From Pontibacter arcticus (lineage in GTDB: Bacteria > Bacteroidota > Bacteroidia > Cytophagales > Hymenobacteraceae), in NCBI RefSeq assembly GCF_003284895.1, contig NZ_QMDV01000001.1, positions 1,135,189-1,199,188 on the forward strand: a stretch of 64,000 nt of DNA, read 5' to 3'. Each line of letters starts with the position of its first letter. Position 1 is the first letter of the stretch. Both the position numbers and the translations under genes were made by a program. The notes beneath the pieces are model-generated. The model did no database searches and had not been told where the DNA came from. It was given only the letters and a program-made list of their open reading frames with translations. Of the stretch, positions 35,932-43,859 are shown piece after piece.

Positions 35932-37587
35932 TTATTTCTTATTGCTGTCTACTACAATACGATTATCGCGGTTGGCCAGTTCCCAGGTAGTATAAAAAGC
36001 AAGGCGGGCTACTTTCTCAGCACTTTCGAAAATGATCTTATCTACCGAGTCAGAAGCTTTGTGGTAATCTGCGTGTACGCCATTAAAGAAGAACACAATC
36101 GGAATACCTTTTTTAGCAAAGTTGTAATGGTCAGAACGATAATAGAAACGGTTCGGATCGTTCTCGTCGTTAAACTTGTAATCCAGTTTCAGTTTGGTAT
36201 ACTTCTGGTTCGCTTCTTCGTTTATCTGGTGCAGCTCCGAAGAAAGCTTATCAGCCCCAATCACGTAGATATAATTGCTGTCGTTGGTCTTTTCATAATC
36301 AAAGTCCATACGGCCGATCATGTCGATGTTTACGTTTGCTACCGTGTTTGCCAGCGGGAAAATCGGGTTCTCAGAATAATACTCAGAGCCTAACAAACCT
36401 TTTTCTTCAGCAGTTACTGTCATAAACAACACGCTACGGCGCGGGCCGTTTCCTTCTTTTTTAGCTTGTGCAAAGGCTTCGGCCAGTTCAATTACAGCTA
36501 CCGTTCCCGAGCCATCGTCGTTTGCGCCGTTAAAGATCTTGTCGTCTCCTTCAGCGTCTTCTTCCATGCCCACGTGGTCGTAGTGTGCGGTTACGACAAT
36601 TAATTCGTCTTTCTTATCAGAGCCTTCTACATACCCCAGTACGTTTTCGGTAGGCAATGGCTCACTGATGCGCTCAGTCTTTACTTTGATGTCTTTTGGA
36701 GCTGTGAACTTAGCTGCCACCGGTTTTCCTGCTTTGGTTACATCGCCTGCGAAGGCCAGCATTTTTTCCGGAGTAACACCTGTTAACGCTGCTCCAACTG
36801 CCGGCGATACGAACATTGTGGCGGCTGCAGGTGCCTCGGCGGAGCTTTTCAGGCCCAGCGACGGACGTGATAAGTAAGCTTTGTAGCGTTGGGTCAGGCT
36901 GTTAAATTCAGTTGCATTGCCGCCCATTACAATCGCTACGCCTTTTGCGCCACGCTTGGTAGCAGCATTTCTTTTCTGGCGATAGTCGTTGCCCCAGTCA
37001 GATGTTTTATCGGTACCACTTAGCAGATAGTTGCCATTGCTGCCTTTTGGCTCGCCTGCCAGCACTACCACCAGTTTGCCGTTTACATCCAGGTTATTGT
37101 AATCAGAATATTTATCGCTGTCGATACCGTAGCCGGCAAATACCACCTCAACTGTCTGTTCTGCCTGGAACGGGGAGCCGCCCAGTACATAAAAGTTCTG
37201 GCCCATCAGGAATTTTTGCTTCCCGATAGTGATGTAGCCTTCGCCCCACTGGCTTTTCTCCAGGTCAAAAGTTTGGTAATACGGGTTGCTTCCAGTTTTT
37301 ACCGGCCCTACCAGGCCATCTTCCCTAAACTCGCGGGCAATGTACTCGGCTGCCATTTTCTGGCCTTTTTCGCCGGTATTGCGTCCTTCGTATTCATCAG
37401 AAGCAATAATATGCAGGTGCTTCGATAGGTCGGCGGCTGTAATGGTGTTGCCATACTTTTCGGCCACTTCGCGCAACTGGGCTGCATCTGTAACAGGGCC
37501 AGCGGGCGTAGAGGTTGTAGGGGTTTTTGCACAGCCTGCACTAAACGCTGCGATCAGCGCAAAAGCATATAATGGATGGTGTTTCAT
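35932..37587 (-). CDS. M28-family metallopeptidase lipoprotein with PA domain
   Basis: Zinc aminopeptidase-like enzyme of 551 residues with a lipoprotein signal (Cys19 in AAFSAGC). A protease-associated insert lies at about residues 140-290. Zinc ligands are visible as TAHYDHVG, NGANDDGSG, TAEEKGLLGSEYY, NVNIDMIGR and, for the last His, HADYHKASD. It probably trims peptides in the periplasm or at the outer surface. It is 35 bases upstream of ispF on the other side, so both may share a transcript. Confidence 0.93.
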   Translation of the reverse strand: MKHHPLYAFALIAAFSAGCAKTPTTSTPAGPVTDAAQLREVAEKYGNTITAADLSKHLHIIASDEYEGRNTGEKGQKMAAEYIAREFREDGLVGPVKTGSNPYYQTFDLEKSQWGEGYITIGKQKFLMGQNFYVLGGSPFQAEQTVEVVFAGYGIDSDKYSDYNNLDVNGKLVVVLAGEPKGSNGNYLLSGTDKTSDWGNDYRQKRNAATKRGAKGVAIVMGGNATEFNSLTQRYKAYLSRPSLGLKSSAEAPAAATMFVSPAVGAALTGVTPEKMLAFAGDVTKAGKPVAAKFTAPKDIKVKTERISEPLPTENVLGYVEGSDKKDELIVVTAHYDHVGMEEDAEGDDKIFNGANDDGSGTVAVIELAEAFAQAKKEGNGPRRSVLFMTVTAEEKGLLGSEYYSENPIFPLANTVANVNIDMIGRMDFDYEKTNDSNYIYVIGADKLSSELHQINEEANQKYTKLKLDYKFNDENDPNRFYYRSDHYNFAKKGIPIVFFFNGVHADYHKASDSVDKIIFESAEKVARLAFYTTWELANRDNRIVVDSNKK

Positions 37588-37622
37588 TTGTTTTAAGATG
37601 AGTGGTGTAGGTAATAGTTAGG

Positions 37623-38108
37623 TTATTGTTTGTGGATTAGTACGGTTGCAAAAGCTGCCACGCCTTCTTTTTTGCCAACAAAGCCGAGTTGTTCGGTGGT
37701 CGTGGCTTTAATGGAAATATCATCTTCGGGGATGCCCATTACCTCGGCCAGGCAGGCTTTCATGGCCGGGATGTGCGGGTTTACTTTGGGCTCCTGCAGG
37801 CAGATGGTTGAGTCGATGTTGCCGATCTCGTAGCCTTCGCGGGAGAGCAGCGCCATCACTTCTTTCAGTAAAATTTTGCTGTCGATACCTTTATACTTCG
37901 GGTCTTTATCTGAAAAATGGAAGCCGATATCACGCATATTGGCAGCGCCCAGCAGGGCATCACAAATCACATGTATCAGTACATCGGCATCCGAATGGCC
38001 TAAGGCGCCATGTGTGTGCGGCACTTTAATACCGCCCAGCCAGAAATCGAGGCCTTCCTGCAGTTGGTGCACATCGTAGCCAAAGCCGGTTCTTATTTTA
38101 AGTTTCAT
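37623..38108 (-). CDS. ispF: 2-C-methyl-D-erythritol 2,4-cyclodiphosphate synthase
   Basis: Enzyme of 161 residues of the non-mevalonate isoprenoid pathway. Metal ligands are seen in GYDVHQLQEG and the His of HSDADVLIHVICDALLGAA. The segment DIGFHFSDKDP and the C-terminal TTEQLGFVGKKEGVAA complete the family pattern. It is upstream of the M28 peptidase gene on the minus strand. Confidence 0.97.
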   Translation of the reverse strand: MKLKIRTGFGYDVHQLQEGLDFWLGGIKVPHTHGALGHSDADVLIHVICDALLGAANMRDIGFHFSDKDPKYKGIDSKILLKEVMALLSREGYEIGNIDSTICLQEPKVNPHIPAMKACLAEVMGIPEDDISIKATTTEQLGFVGKKEGVAAFATVLIHKQ

Positions 38109-38380
38109 AGTTTAAAAGATACTGTCATTTATACTTTGCGCAGCCTGTTGTGGACAGGCATAAAAAGTAAATATACTTTTTTTACAGCTTGCAGAAGTAT
38201 AAATGTGCTTCCTTTTTGCTTTTTATACTTTGTGTTGATCGCTGGTCAGGAGCAAGTATAAACCACAGTGCATGCAATTCGTTATTTTATAAAAACCTGT
38301 CGCCTGCTGTTTGTAGACTGAAATTGGTGTATAAGGTTTAATACTATTTCTGATCCGGACTATTTTTTAACGTATAAACT

Positions 38381-39136
38381 ATGAAATCGAAAACTGGAAT
38401 TAGTGTACTTACCAGTATACTGCTGGTAAGCTGCGGCGGCGAAAACACAGGCTCTAACGTGCAGGCACCAGGCGCCGAGAAATCAACCAAGACAGAATTG
38501 CTGGAAGCCGGCGCAAACATGCTGCAGGACAAAACGCCGCTCTCTAAAGTGAGTGCTTACCTCGATGGTTTTCATTTTTACAACGGCAACATGGAAGGCC
38601 AGATGGAAGCGCACCACTATGTAACACAACTAAACGAAGATGTGCAACAAGCCATTATTTACGATGGCAACGGTGAAAATGCCAAGCTGATGGGCGTAGA
38701 GTATATCATCACAGAGAGGCTTTTTAAACAGTTGCCAGAAGAAGAAAAGAAGCTCTGGCATAGCCACCACCACGAAGTAAAGTCGGGAACGTTGATAGCG
38801 CCGGGCATACCCGATGTGGCAGAACACGAACTGATGGAAAAGCTGGTATCAACTTACGGCAAAACGATTCATACCTGGCACACCGACCGCGACCTGGAAC
38901 TGCCTATGGGCGGGCCGCAACTGATGATGGGCTTCACCAAAGACGGACAATTAAAACAGGAACTGGTAGCCGAGCGCGACGAGCGCTTTAACGTATCGAC
39001 GGCAGAAAAGAGAAAGCAGCGCGAAGACATACCAATGCCAGAAGTTGTGCCCGGAGCAAACGCCTGGGAAAAGGGCGAAGTACGGCAGCTTATTATTTCT
39101 GATAAAGCGCCGGATTTAAAAGGGCATGGGCATTAA
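38381..39136 (+). CDS. OBAP-family (DUF1264) lipoprotein
   Basis: Protein of 251 residues with lipobox LLVSC (Cys18) and then a domain typical of the oil-body-associated protein family: LDGFHFYNGNMEGQMEAHHY, KLMGVEYIITERLF, LWHSHHHEVKSGTLIAPGIP and TWHTDRDLELPMGGPQLMMG. The bacterial function is unknown; the many histidines suggest metal binding. It stands alone. Confidence 0.85.
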   Translation: MKSKTGISVLTSILLVSCGGENTGSNVQAPGAEKSTKTELLEAGANMLQDKTPLSKVSAYLDGFHFYNGNMEGQMEAHHYVTQLNEDVQQAIIYDGNGENAKLMGVEYIITERLFKQLPEEEKKLWHSHHHEVKSGTLIAPGIPDVAEHELMEKLVSTYGKTIHTWHTDRDLELPMGGPQLMMGFTKDGQLKQELVAERDERFNVSTAEKRKQREDIPMPEVVPGANAWEKGEVRQLIISDKAPDLKGHGH

Positions 39137-39253
39137 GGTTTTGGAGTAAAGCGTTTATACTTTGCTGTTGGCGTTGAAGGTGCTTTTCGAAATTTCAAAG
39201 TATAAGTTTTCTTGTTAGCTTTTTCGCCGCGATGGCTGGGCTTTTGTGCGATT

Positions 39254-39300
39254 AACCACCCCGCCTGCGGCTCCCCTCCTTGAAAAAAGGAGGGGAGTTG
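39254..39300. repeat. Paired G/C-rich palindromic repeat (REP-like), half copy d
   Basis: ACCACCCCGCCTGCGG is followed by CTCCCCTCCTT and AAGGAGGGGAG, one hairpin module only; the second, inverted module is not seen. Confidence 0.7.
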
Positions 39301-39599
39301 ACTTAACCAAAGACATTTTCTCTGAATAGAAGTATACTTTATACTTTCTGTAGACTATAAATCAGGTGATTGAAGAAAAAAACCTATCCCAGTTCTTGGG
39401 TTGAGCGCCTTGTGAGTTTCCGGTGCGCAGCAGCCGTAAGGCAGGAAATGAACACAGCGCGATGCCCGAGAACGAGTCCCAGCGGACTTGGAGCGCGAAA
39501 GCCAACTATACTACAAGCATTTATAAATTAAGCTAGGAAGAAGCTACGTCAGCAAAGTATAAAATCAGCAAAACTTAGAAACTATAGATCACTACAAAT

Positions 39600-39637
39600 A
39601 AAAAGAGCCGGTTACTTTTCAGTAACCGGCTCTTTTT
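39600..39637 (-). terminator. Terminator after the old yellow enzyme gene
   Basis: Seventeen-base stem AAAAAGAGCCGGTTACT with its reverse complement and a 4-base loop; T-rich on both strands. A TATACTT word starts at its right end. Confidence 0.93.
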
Positions 39638-39649
39638 ATACTTCTAAAT

Positions 39650-40750
39650 CTAAGCTTGCGCTTCCTCCAGTATAGGATAATCAATATAACCTTTTGCGCC
39701 CGGAGAATAGAAAGTGTTCTGGTCAGGCTTTTGCAGTTCGGCTTTTTTAGCGAAGCGCTCTGGCAAATCCGGGTTTGAGATGAAAGGTACTCCAAAGGCT
39801 ACCATATCCGCATCACCGTTTTCGATCACGTCGTTACCGGTTTCTCTTGTAAAGCCACCGTTGATGATCAGGTTCCCTTTGTACATCGGGCGGTAACGTT
39901 TGGCAATGTTTGGCTCGGCGTGCGGCATTTCAGAGGCGTTTTTAGGTGCTTCGGTTAAGTGCAGGTAGGCTAAGTTATACTTGTTCAGGTGCTCGATGAT
40001 ATAATCGAAGGTCGGGATGGTGTCTTCGTTCAGCGTCATTCCGAAGGTGCCGAACAGGCTTGGGTTCAGGCGCACGCCTACTTTCTCGATCGGCATCACT
40101 TCTTTTATTTCTTCGAGGATTTCGAAAAGGATACGCGCTCTGTTTTCGATGGAGCCACCGTACTCGTCTGTACGAATGTTAGAAGTGCTCGCAAAGAACT
40201 GGTGTAGCAGGTAACCGTTTGATGCGTGTACTTCTACGCCATCAAAACCAGCTTCCATTGCATTCTTAGCAGCATTCTTGTAATCCTGGATTGTTTGCTT
40301 GATCTCTGCGATGGTCATTTCGCGCGGGGTAACTGTATCTTTAAAGCCCTGTGGTGTATACGATTGGCTGTTCGGGTTAAAGGCAGAAGGGGCTACCGGT
40401 AACTCTCCGTTATGGAAATCCGGGTGCGACATACGGCCCACGTGCCACAACTGGATAAAGATTTTACCGCCTTCGTTGTGCACCGCTTCTGTTACTTTTT
40501 TCCAGCCGGCTACCTGCTCCGAAGTATGAATTCCGGGCGTGCTGATATAACCAACAGCCTGCTTCGAAATCTGGGCTCCTTCTGTAATGATCAGGCCCGC
40601 ACCGGCGCGCTGCGTGTAGTATGTTACCATCAACTCGTTGGGCACGTTGCCTTCGTTATCGGCGCGGCTTCGTGTCATGGGTGCCATAATCACGCGGTTC
40701 TTCAGTTCGAGGTCGTTTAATTTTATAGGATTTAAAAGTGCTTGGCTCAT
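39650..40750 (-). CDS. Old yellow enzyme-family alkene reductase
   Basis: FMN-dependent NADPH reductase of 366 residues acting on activated C=C bonds, quinones or nitro compounds. The barrel shows NRVIMAPMTRSRA at the FMN site, QLWHVGRMSHP, the substrate-binding His/Asn in VEVHASNGYLLHQFF, and the late GGFTRETGNDVIENGDADMV phosphate site. It is the third gene of a marR-reductase operon, which suggests a role in electrophile stress. Confidence 0.93.
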   Translation of the reverse strand: MSQALLNPIKLNDLELKNRVIMAPMTRSRADNEGNVPNELMVTYYTQRAGAGLIITEGAQISKQAVGYISTPGIHTSEQVAGWKKVTEAVHNEGGKIFIQLWHVGRMSHPDFHNGELPVAPSAFNPNSQSYTPQGFKDTVTPREMTIAEIKQTIQDYKNAAKNAMEAGFDGVEVHASNGYLLHQFFASTSNIRTDEYGGSIENRARILFEILEEIKEVMPIEKVGVRLNPSLFGTFGMTLNEDTIPTFDYIIEHLNKYNLAYLHLTEAPKNASEMPHAEPNIAKRYRPMYKGNLIINGGFTRETGNDVIENGDADMVAFGVPFISNPDLPERFAKKAELQKPDQNTFYSPGAKGYIDYPILEEAQA

Positions 40751-40826
40751 AGAAGTAGTTTGATAATTTTAAAGTTAAATAGTTAAAGAGTTAGAAAGTT
40801 ATACTTTGAATATATTTCGTTTCCAT

Positions 40827-40858
40827 TCTTAACTCGTAATTCTTAATTCGTAATTAAA
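40827..40858. repeat. ATTACGAAT-type repeat, copy 3
   Basis: On the minus strand it reads AATTACGAATTAAGAATTAC, directly after the stop codon of the aldo/keto reductase gene. Confidence 0.65.
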
Positions 40859-41677
40859 CTAGTCCCAGTCTGGTGCGAAAGCCGGATTTACAACGCGTAG
40901 GTTCTGGGCGTTCAGGGCATCTATCTGCGCGATTTCCTGCTGGGTAAGCTCGAAATCGAAGATGTGGATGTTGGCTTCCATGTTCGCCTCTTTGGAGGAG
41001 CGCGGAATGGCCAGCACCTGGTCCTGCTGCATCAGCCAGCGCAGCGTAACCTGAATTTCGTTTTTGCCATACTTTTCAGCAATGCTTTTCAGGGTTTCGT
41101 TGCCCATTACTTTGCCTTGTGCAATAGGGCTGTAAGCGGTCAGGCTGATGTTATGCTGCTGTAAGTAGCTTTTTAATTTTTCCTGGTTGATGAGCGGGTG
41201 GTACTCTACCTGGTTGGTAATGATATCGGCGCCGGTTGCCAGCACACGGTCCAGGAGGTTGATAGGGTGGTTGCTGACGCCAATATATTTGGTATACCCT
41301 TTTTGCTGCGCCAGCATCAGCTGTTCGATGTATTCTTCTACCGGTACTTCCGGGTTTGGCCAGTGAATCAGCAGCAGGTCCACGTAATCGGTTTTCAGTT
41401 TGCGCAGGCTTTCTTCTACCGATGGCAAGAACTTGTCTTTGCGAAGCGGGTCACGGTGTACTTTAGTAGTCAGGAAAATTTCGTTGCGGGCAATAGCTGC
41501 CTCTTGTATCGCTTGCCCTACGCCTTCTTCGTTTCCGTAAACTTGGGCCGTATCGATGTGGCGGTAACCTGCTGCAATAGCGGCTCCTACCATGTGTGTG
41601 GCAACCGTGTTATCTAACTGGAAAGTACCAAAGCCAAGGGCCGGAATAGTTGCGTCTTTTATTTTTATCTGTTTCAT
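40859..41677 (-). CDS. Aldo/keto reductase
   Basis: NADPH-dependent carbonyl reductase of about 272 residues. Conserved segments: YRHIDTAQVYGNEEGVGQAI with the catalytic Asp and Tyr, LTTKVHRDPLRKDKF with the catalytic Lys, DLLLIHWPNP with the catalytic His, and the cofactor loop AIPRSSKEANMEAN. The frame opens at 41716, but ATG 41677 (MKQIKIKD) fits the family. It lies between marR and the alkene reductase gene. Confidence 0.93.
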   Translation of the reverse strand: MKQIKIKDATIPALGFGTFQLDNTVATHMVGAAIAAGYRHIDTAQVYGNEEGVGQAIQEAAIARNEIFLTTKVHRDPLRKDKFLPSVEESLRKLKTDYVDLLLIHWPNPEVPVEEYIEQLMLAQQKGYTKYIGVSNHPINLLDRVLATGADIITNQVEYHPLINQEKLKSYLQQHNISLTAYSPIAQGKVMGNETLKSIAEKYGKNEIQVTLRWLMQQDQVLAIPRSSKEANMEANIHIFDFELTQQEIAQIDALNAQNLRVVNPAFAPDWD

Positions 41678-41704
41678 GTTATTTAATTCAGGTTTATACA
41701 TTAC

Positions 41705-41716
41705 TTGTATGCACAA
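41705..41716. promoter_or_regulatory. Candidate MarR operator upstream of the aldo/keto reductase gene
   Basis: TTGTATGCACAA, within ACTTGTATGCACAAA, nearly matches the perfect palindrome TTGTATATACAA in the marR promoter. Confidence 0.6.
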
Positions 41717-41739
41717 ATTTATATATAAAAATTTTTGGG

Positions 41740-42189
41740 TTAGCCTCTCAGTTTATCCAACAGGTTGCTTGCCAGAACAGCTTCCTCAGGGCTAAGGTTA
41801 TCGAACTGATTAAATAAATGAGGGAATTTGCTATCTACCTGTTCTAACACGCTCAAGCCTAATGGGGTAACGCGTACATCAATCATACGGCGGTTTTCCT
41901 GGCAGATATCGCGTGTTACAAATCCTTTCTCAATCAGTTTATCAATCAGGCGGGTAACATTGGAGTTGCGCTCCACCATCCGCGACTGTATATCGCCGAA
42001 GCAAACAGGTTTGGGGTGCTGACCGCGTAAGATACTAAGTACATTGTGCTGCTGCAGCGTCAGGCCGAACTGCTTAAAGAAAGGCAGCAACTGTTGGTTA
42101 AGCCAATTATTGGTAAATAACAGGTTTACCAGCAAACGACCATAATCACTCTTAAACTCAATCTGCTTTAACTCGTCTTCTATCCGCAT
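41740..42189 (-). CDS. MarR-family transcriptional regulator
   Basis: Winged-helix regulator of 149 residues. DNA-recognition helix region: CFGDIQSRMVERNSNVTRLI, wing: DICQENRRMIDVRVTPLGLS. It probably represses its own operon and the two reductase genes downstream, since near-identical palindromes lie in both upstream regions. The ligand may be an electrophile or oxidant. Confidence 0.93.
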   Translation of the reverse strand: MRIEDELKQIEFKSDYGRLLVNLLFTNNWLNQQLLPFFKQFGLTLQQHNVLSILRGQHPKPVCFGDIQSRMVERNSNVTRLIDKLIEKGFVTRDICQENRRMIDVRVTPLGLSVLEQVDSKFPHLFNQFDNLSPEEAVLASNLLDKLRG

Positions 42190-42207
42190 GCCTTCTGATT
42201 TGTGCTA

Positions 42208-42237
42208 CAAAGTTATTTATAATACTTGTATATACAA
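42208..42237 (-). promoter_or_regulatory. marR promoter, full -33/-7 match
   Basis: On the minus strand TTG (42237-42235), a 19-base spacer and TAACTTTG (42215-42208) match the Bacteroidota promoter exactly. The start codon lies 19 bases further on. Confidence 0.8.
42226..42237. promoter_or_regulatory. Candidate MarR operator in the marR promoter
   Basis: Perfect palindrome TTGTATATACAA overlapping the -33 TTG and the spacer, so bound repressor would block RNA polymerase. A further TTGTAAATAA half-site follows at 42241. Confidence 0.65.
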
Positions 42238-42338
42238 AACTTGTAAATAAAAGTTTCGGTTTTCCTGAAAAACAAAGTCCAAAGTATAAACCGTGCACGC
42301 CAGCACCGGTTTATACTTTGGTAAAACAGCAGTATACT

Positions 42339-43601
42339 TTATTCCGCTTCTACGGTTTCTTGCTTTTTCTCGGCTTTGTATAGCAACGTAGAGCAGTTGT
42401 TCGGGCTCAGTACCTGTTTAGCACAGCGCAGGATATCAGCTGGTGTTACGGCCTGTACTTTTTCGCCTTCCAGGTTTATGAGGTTAGCATCGCCCTGCAG
42501 TTTGCTATAGGCCAGGTTCATGGCACGGTTCAGGAGTTCGATCTCAGAGAAAACGATGGTAGCTTCCGCCTGGTTTTTTACCTTGTTCAGTTCATGGGCC
42601 TCAATTTGCTGCTCCATCAGTTCCTGCGTTATTTTCTCGATGGCTGCGTTGGCAACTTCCAGGTCAACGCCTTCTTTTAATTTGCCCTGGATGATCAGCA
42701 AACCATTTTCCAGAGAGCCCGAAACCGAAGCACCGATCGAGTTGAAAAGCTGCTGCTCTTTTACCAGTTGCTCATATAACCTGCTTGATTTGCCACGGCC
42801 CAGTATATCACTGATCAGATCGACGGCATAATAATCCTGGTGGGTGCGGGCTGGCATGTGGTTCGCTTTGTAAATGGCGCTGAGCGGCACATCGGCGCTA
42901 ACCTCCAGTACGCGCGGTTCTGTCTGCGGCGGTTCCGGTTTTATACTTCGTTCATACTTTTCGCCTGCCGGAATAGGGCCGAACCATTTTTCTGTCAGTT
43001 CTTTTGCGCGCTCAAAGGTTACGTTACCGGCAATTACAAGTATGGCGTTGCTTGGCGAGTAATGCTTCCGGAAAAAGTTCTTCACAATATCCATGGTAGC
43101 GTCCTCGATGTGGGCTATTTCTTTGCCGATAGTCGCCCATTTGTAGGGGTGCTCTTTGTAGGCCAGCGGGCGCAGTTTCAGCCATACATCGCCATAAGGC
43201 TGGTTCAGGTAGTTCTGCTTAAATTCTTCTACCACTACTTTGCGCTGCACTTCCAGGCCGTTCTCGCTAAAAGCCAGTTCCAGCATACGGTCCGACTCCA
43301 GCCAGAAACCGGTTTCGATGTTCTGGGCCGGCAACGACAGGTAATAATTCGTGATATCAGGGCTGGTAAACGCATTGTTTTCGCCGCCTACGCGCTGCAA
43401 AGGCTCATCGTAGATAGGTATGTTTTTAGAGCCGCTGAACATCAGGTGCTCAAATAGATGGGCAAAACCGGTATGGGCCTCTTCCTCGTCGCGCGAGCCA
43501 ACATTGTATAATATATTGAGCACGGCCATCGGGCTGGTGTGGTCTTCGTGCACAATTACCTGCAGGCCGTTATCAAGTGTAAATTCTTTAAACTGTATCA
43601 T
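42339..43601 (-). CDS. M16-family zinc peptidase (pitrilysin-like)
   Basis: Protein of 420 residues. The inverted zinc motif HxxEH is present in AHLFEHLMFSG, with the third ligand Glu in LEVQRKVVVEEFKQN. Residues about 1-200 form the active domain and about 200-410 the second domain. M16B enzymes often pair with an inactive partner; none is adjacent. No signal peptide, so it is likely cytoplasmic. Confidence 0.93.
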   Translation of the reverse strand: MIQFKEFTLDNGLQVIVHEDHTSPMAVLNILYNVGSRDEEEAHTGFAHLFEHLMFSGSKNIPIYDEPLQRVGGENNAFTSPDITNYYLSLPAQNIETGFWLESDRMLELAFSENGLEVQRKVVVEEFKQNYLNQPYGDVWLKLRPLAYKEHPYKWATIGKEIAHIEDATMDIVKNFFRKHYSPSNAILVIAGNVTFERAKELTEKWFGPIPAGEKYERSIKPEPPQTEPRVLEVSADVPLSAIYKANHMPARTHQDYYAVDLISDILGRGKSSRLYEQLVKEQQLFNSIGASVSGSLENGLLIIQGKLKEGVDLEVANAAIEKITQELMEQQIEAHELNKVKNQAEATIVFSEIELLNRAMNLAYSKLQGDANLINLEGEKVQAVTPADILRCAKQVLSPNNCSTLLYKAEKKQETVEAE

Positions 43602-43629
43602 ATCTTAGATGGACGTTAGCTACTGGATA

Positions 43630-43751
43630 TTAGACATAAGACTTTAAAAGTTAAAGTATAAACATGTAATTTCTTCCTAACAAAATGCGTCAAGTTACTC
43701 TTAAGCTGCATTCCTAATTTATCGAAATTAAACTTGGTGTCTTATGTCTAA
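43630..43751. repeat. Inverted repeat between the M16 and E1 genes
   Basis: TTAGACATAAGAC (43630-43642) and its exact reverse complement GTCTTATGTCTAA (43739-43751). Nearby GGACGTTAGC and CTAACGTCTG also match in inverse orientation. The stretch is AT-rich with no ORF. Confidence 0.55.
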
Positions 43752-43859
43752 CGTCTGGTGTCTGATTTTTATCAAATTTAAAAATAAGGACTGATAAATT
43801 TCAAGGTTGTTTTGAATACCTTAACTTGCCTGTCTTAAACAATGTTTTGTTTTTTGAAG

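Larger units (their letters stand above)
39137..39649. other. Long intergenic region with repeat, GC-rich segment and AAGTATA words
   Basis: It contains about seven AAGTATA/TATACTT words, a half-copy of the paired-hairpin repeat (39254-39300), a GC-rich segment (about 39395-39510) of unknown nature with small hairpins (GCC-GTAA-GGC; AGTCC-CAGC-GGACT), and the terminator of the oxidoreductase gene. I see no convincing ORF. Confidence 0.5.

Noticed and set aside
39400..39530. Possible small coding region in the GC-rich intergenic segment
   Set aside because: Frames are short, lack a good start and show no known family; more likely repeat or RNA.
22118..40858. CRISPR array made of the ATTACGAAT or hairpin repeats
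   Set aside because: Copies are scattered singly, spacing is irregular and no cas genes are present.
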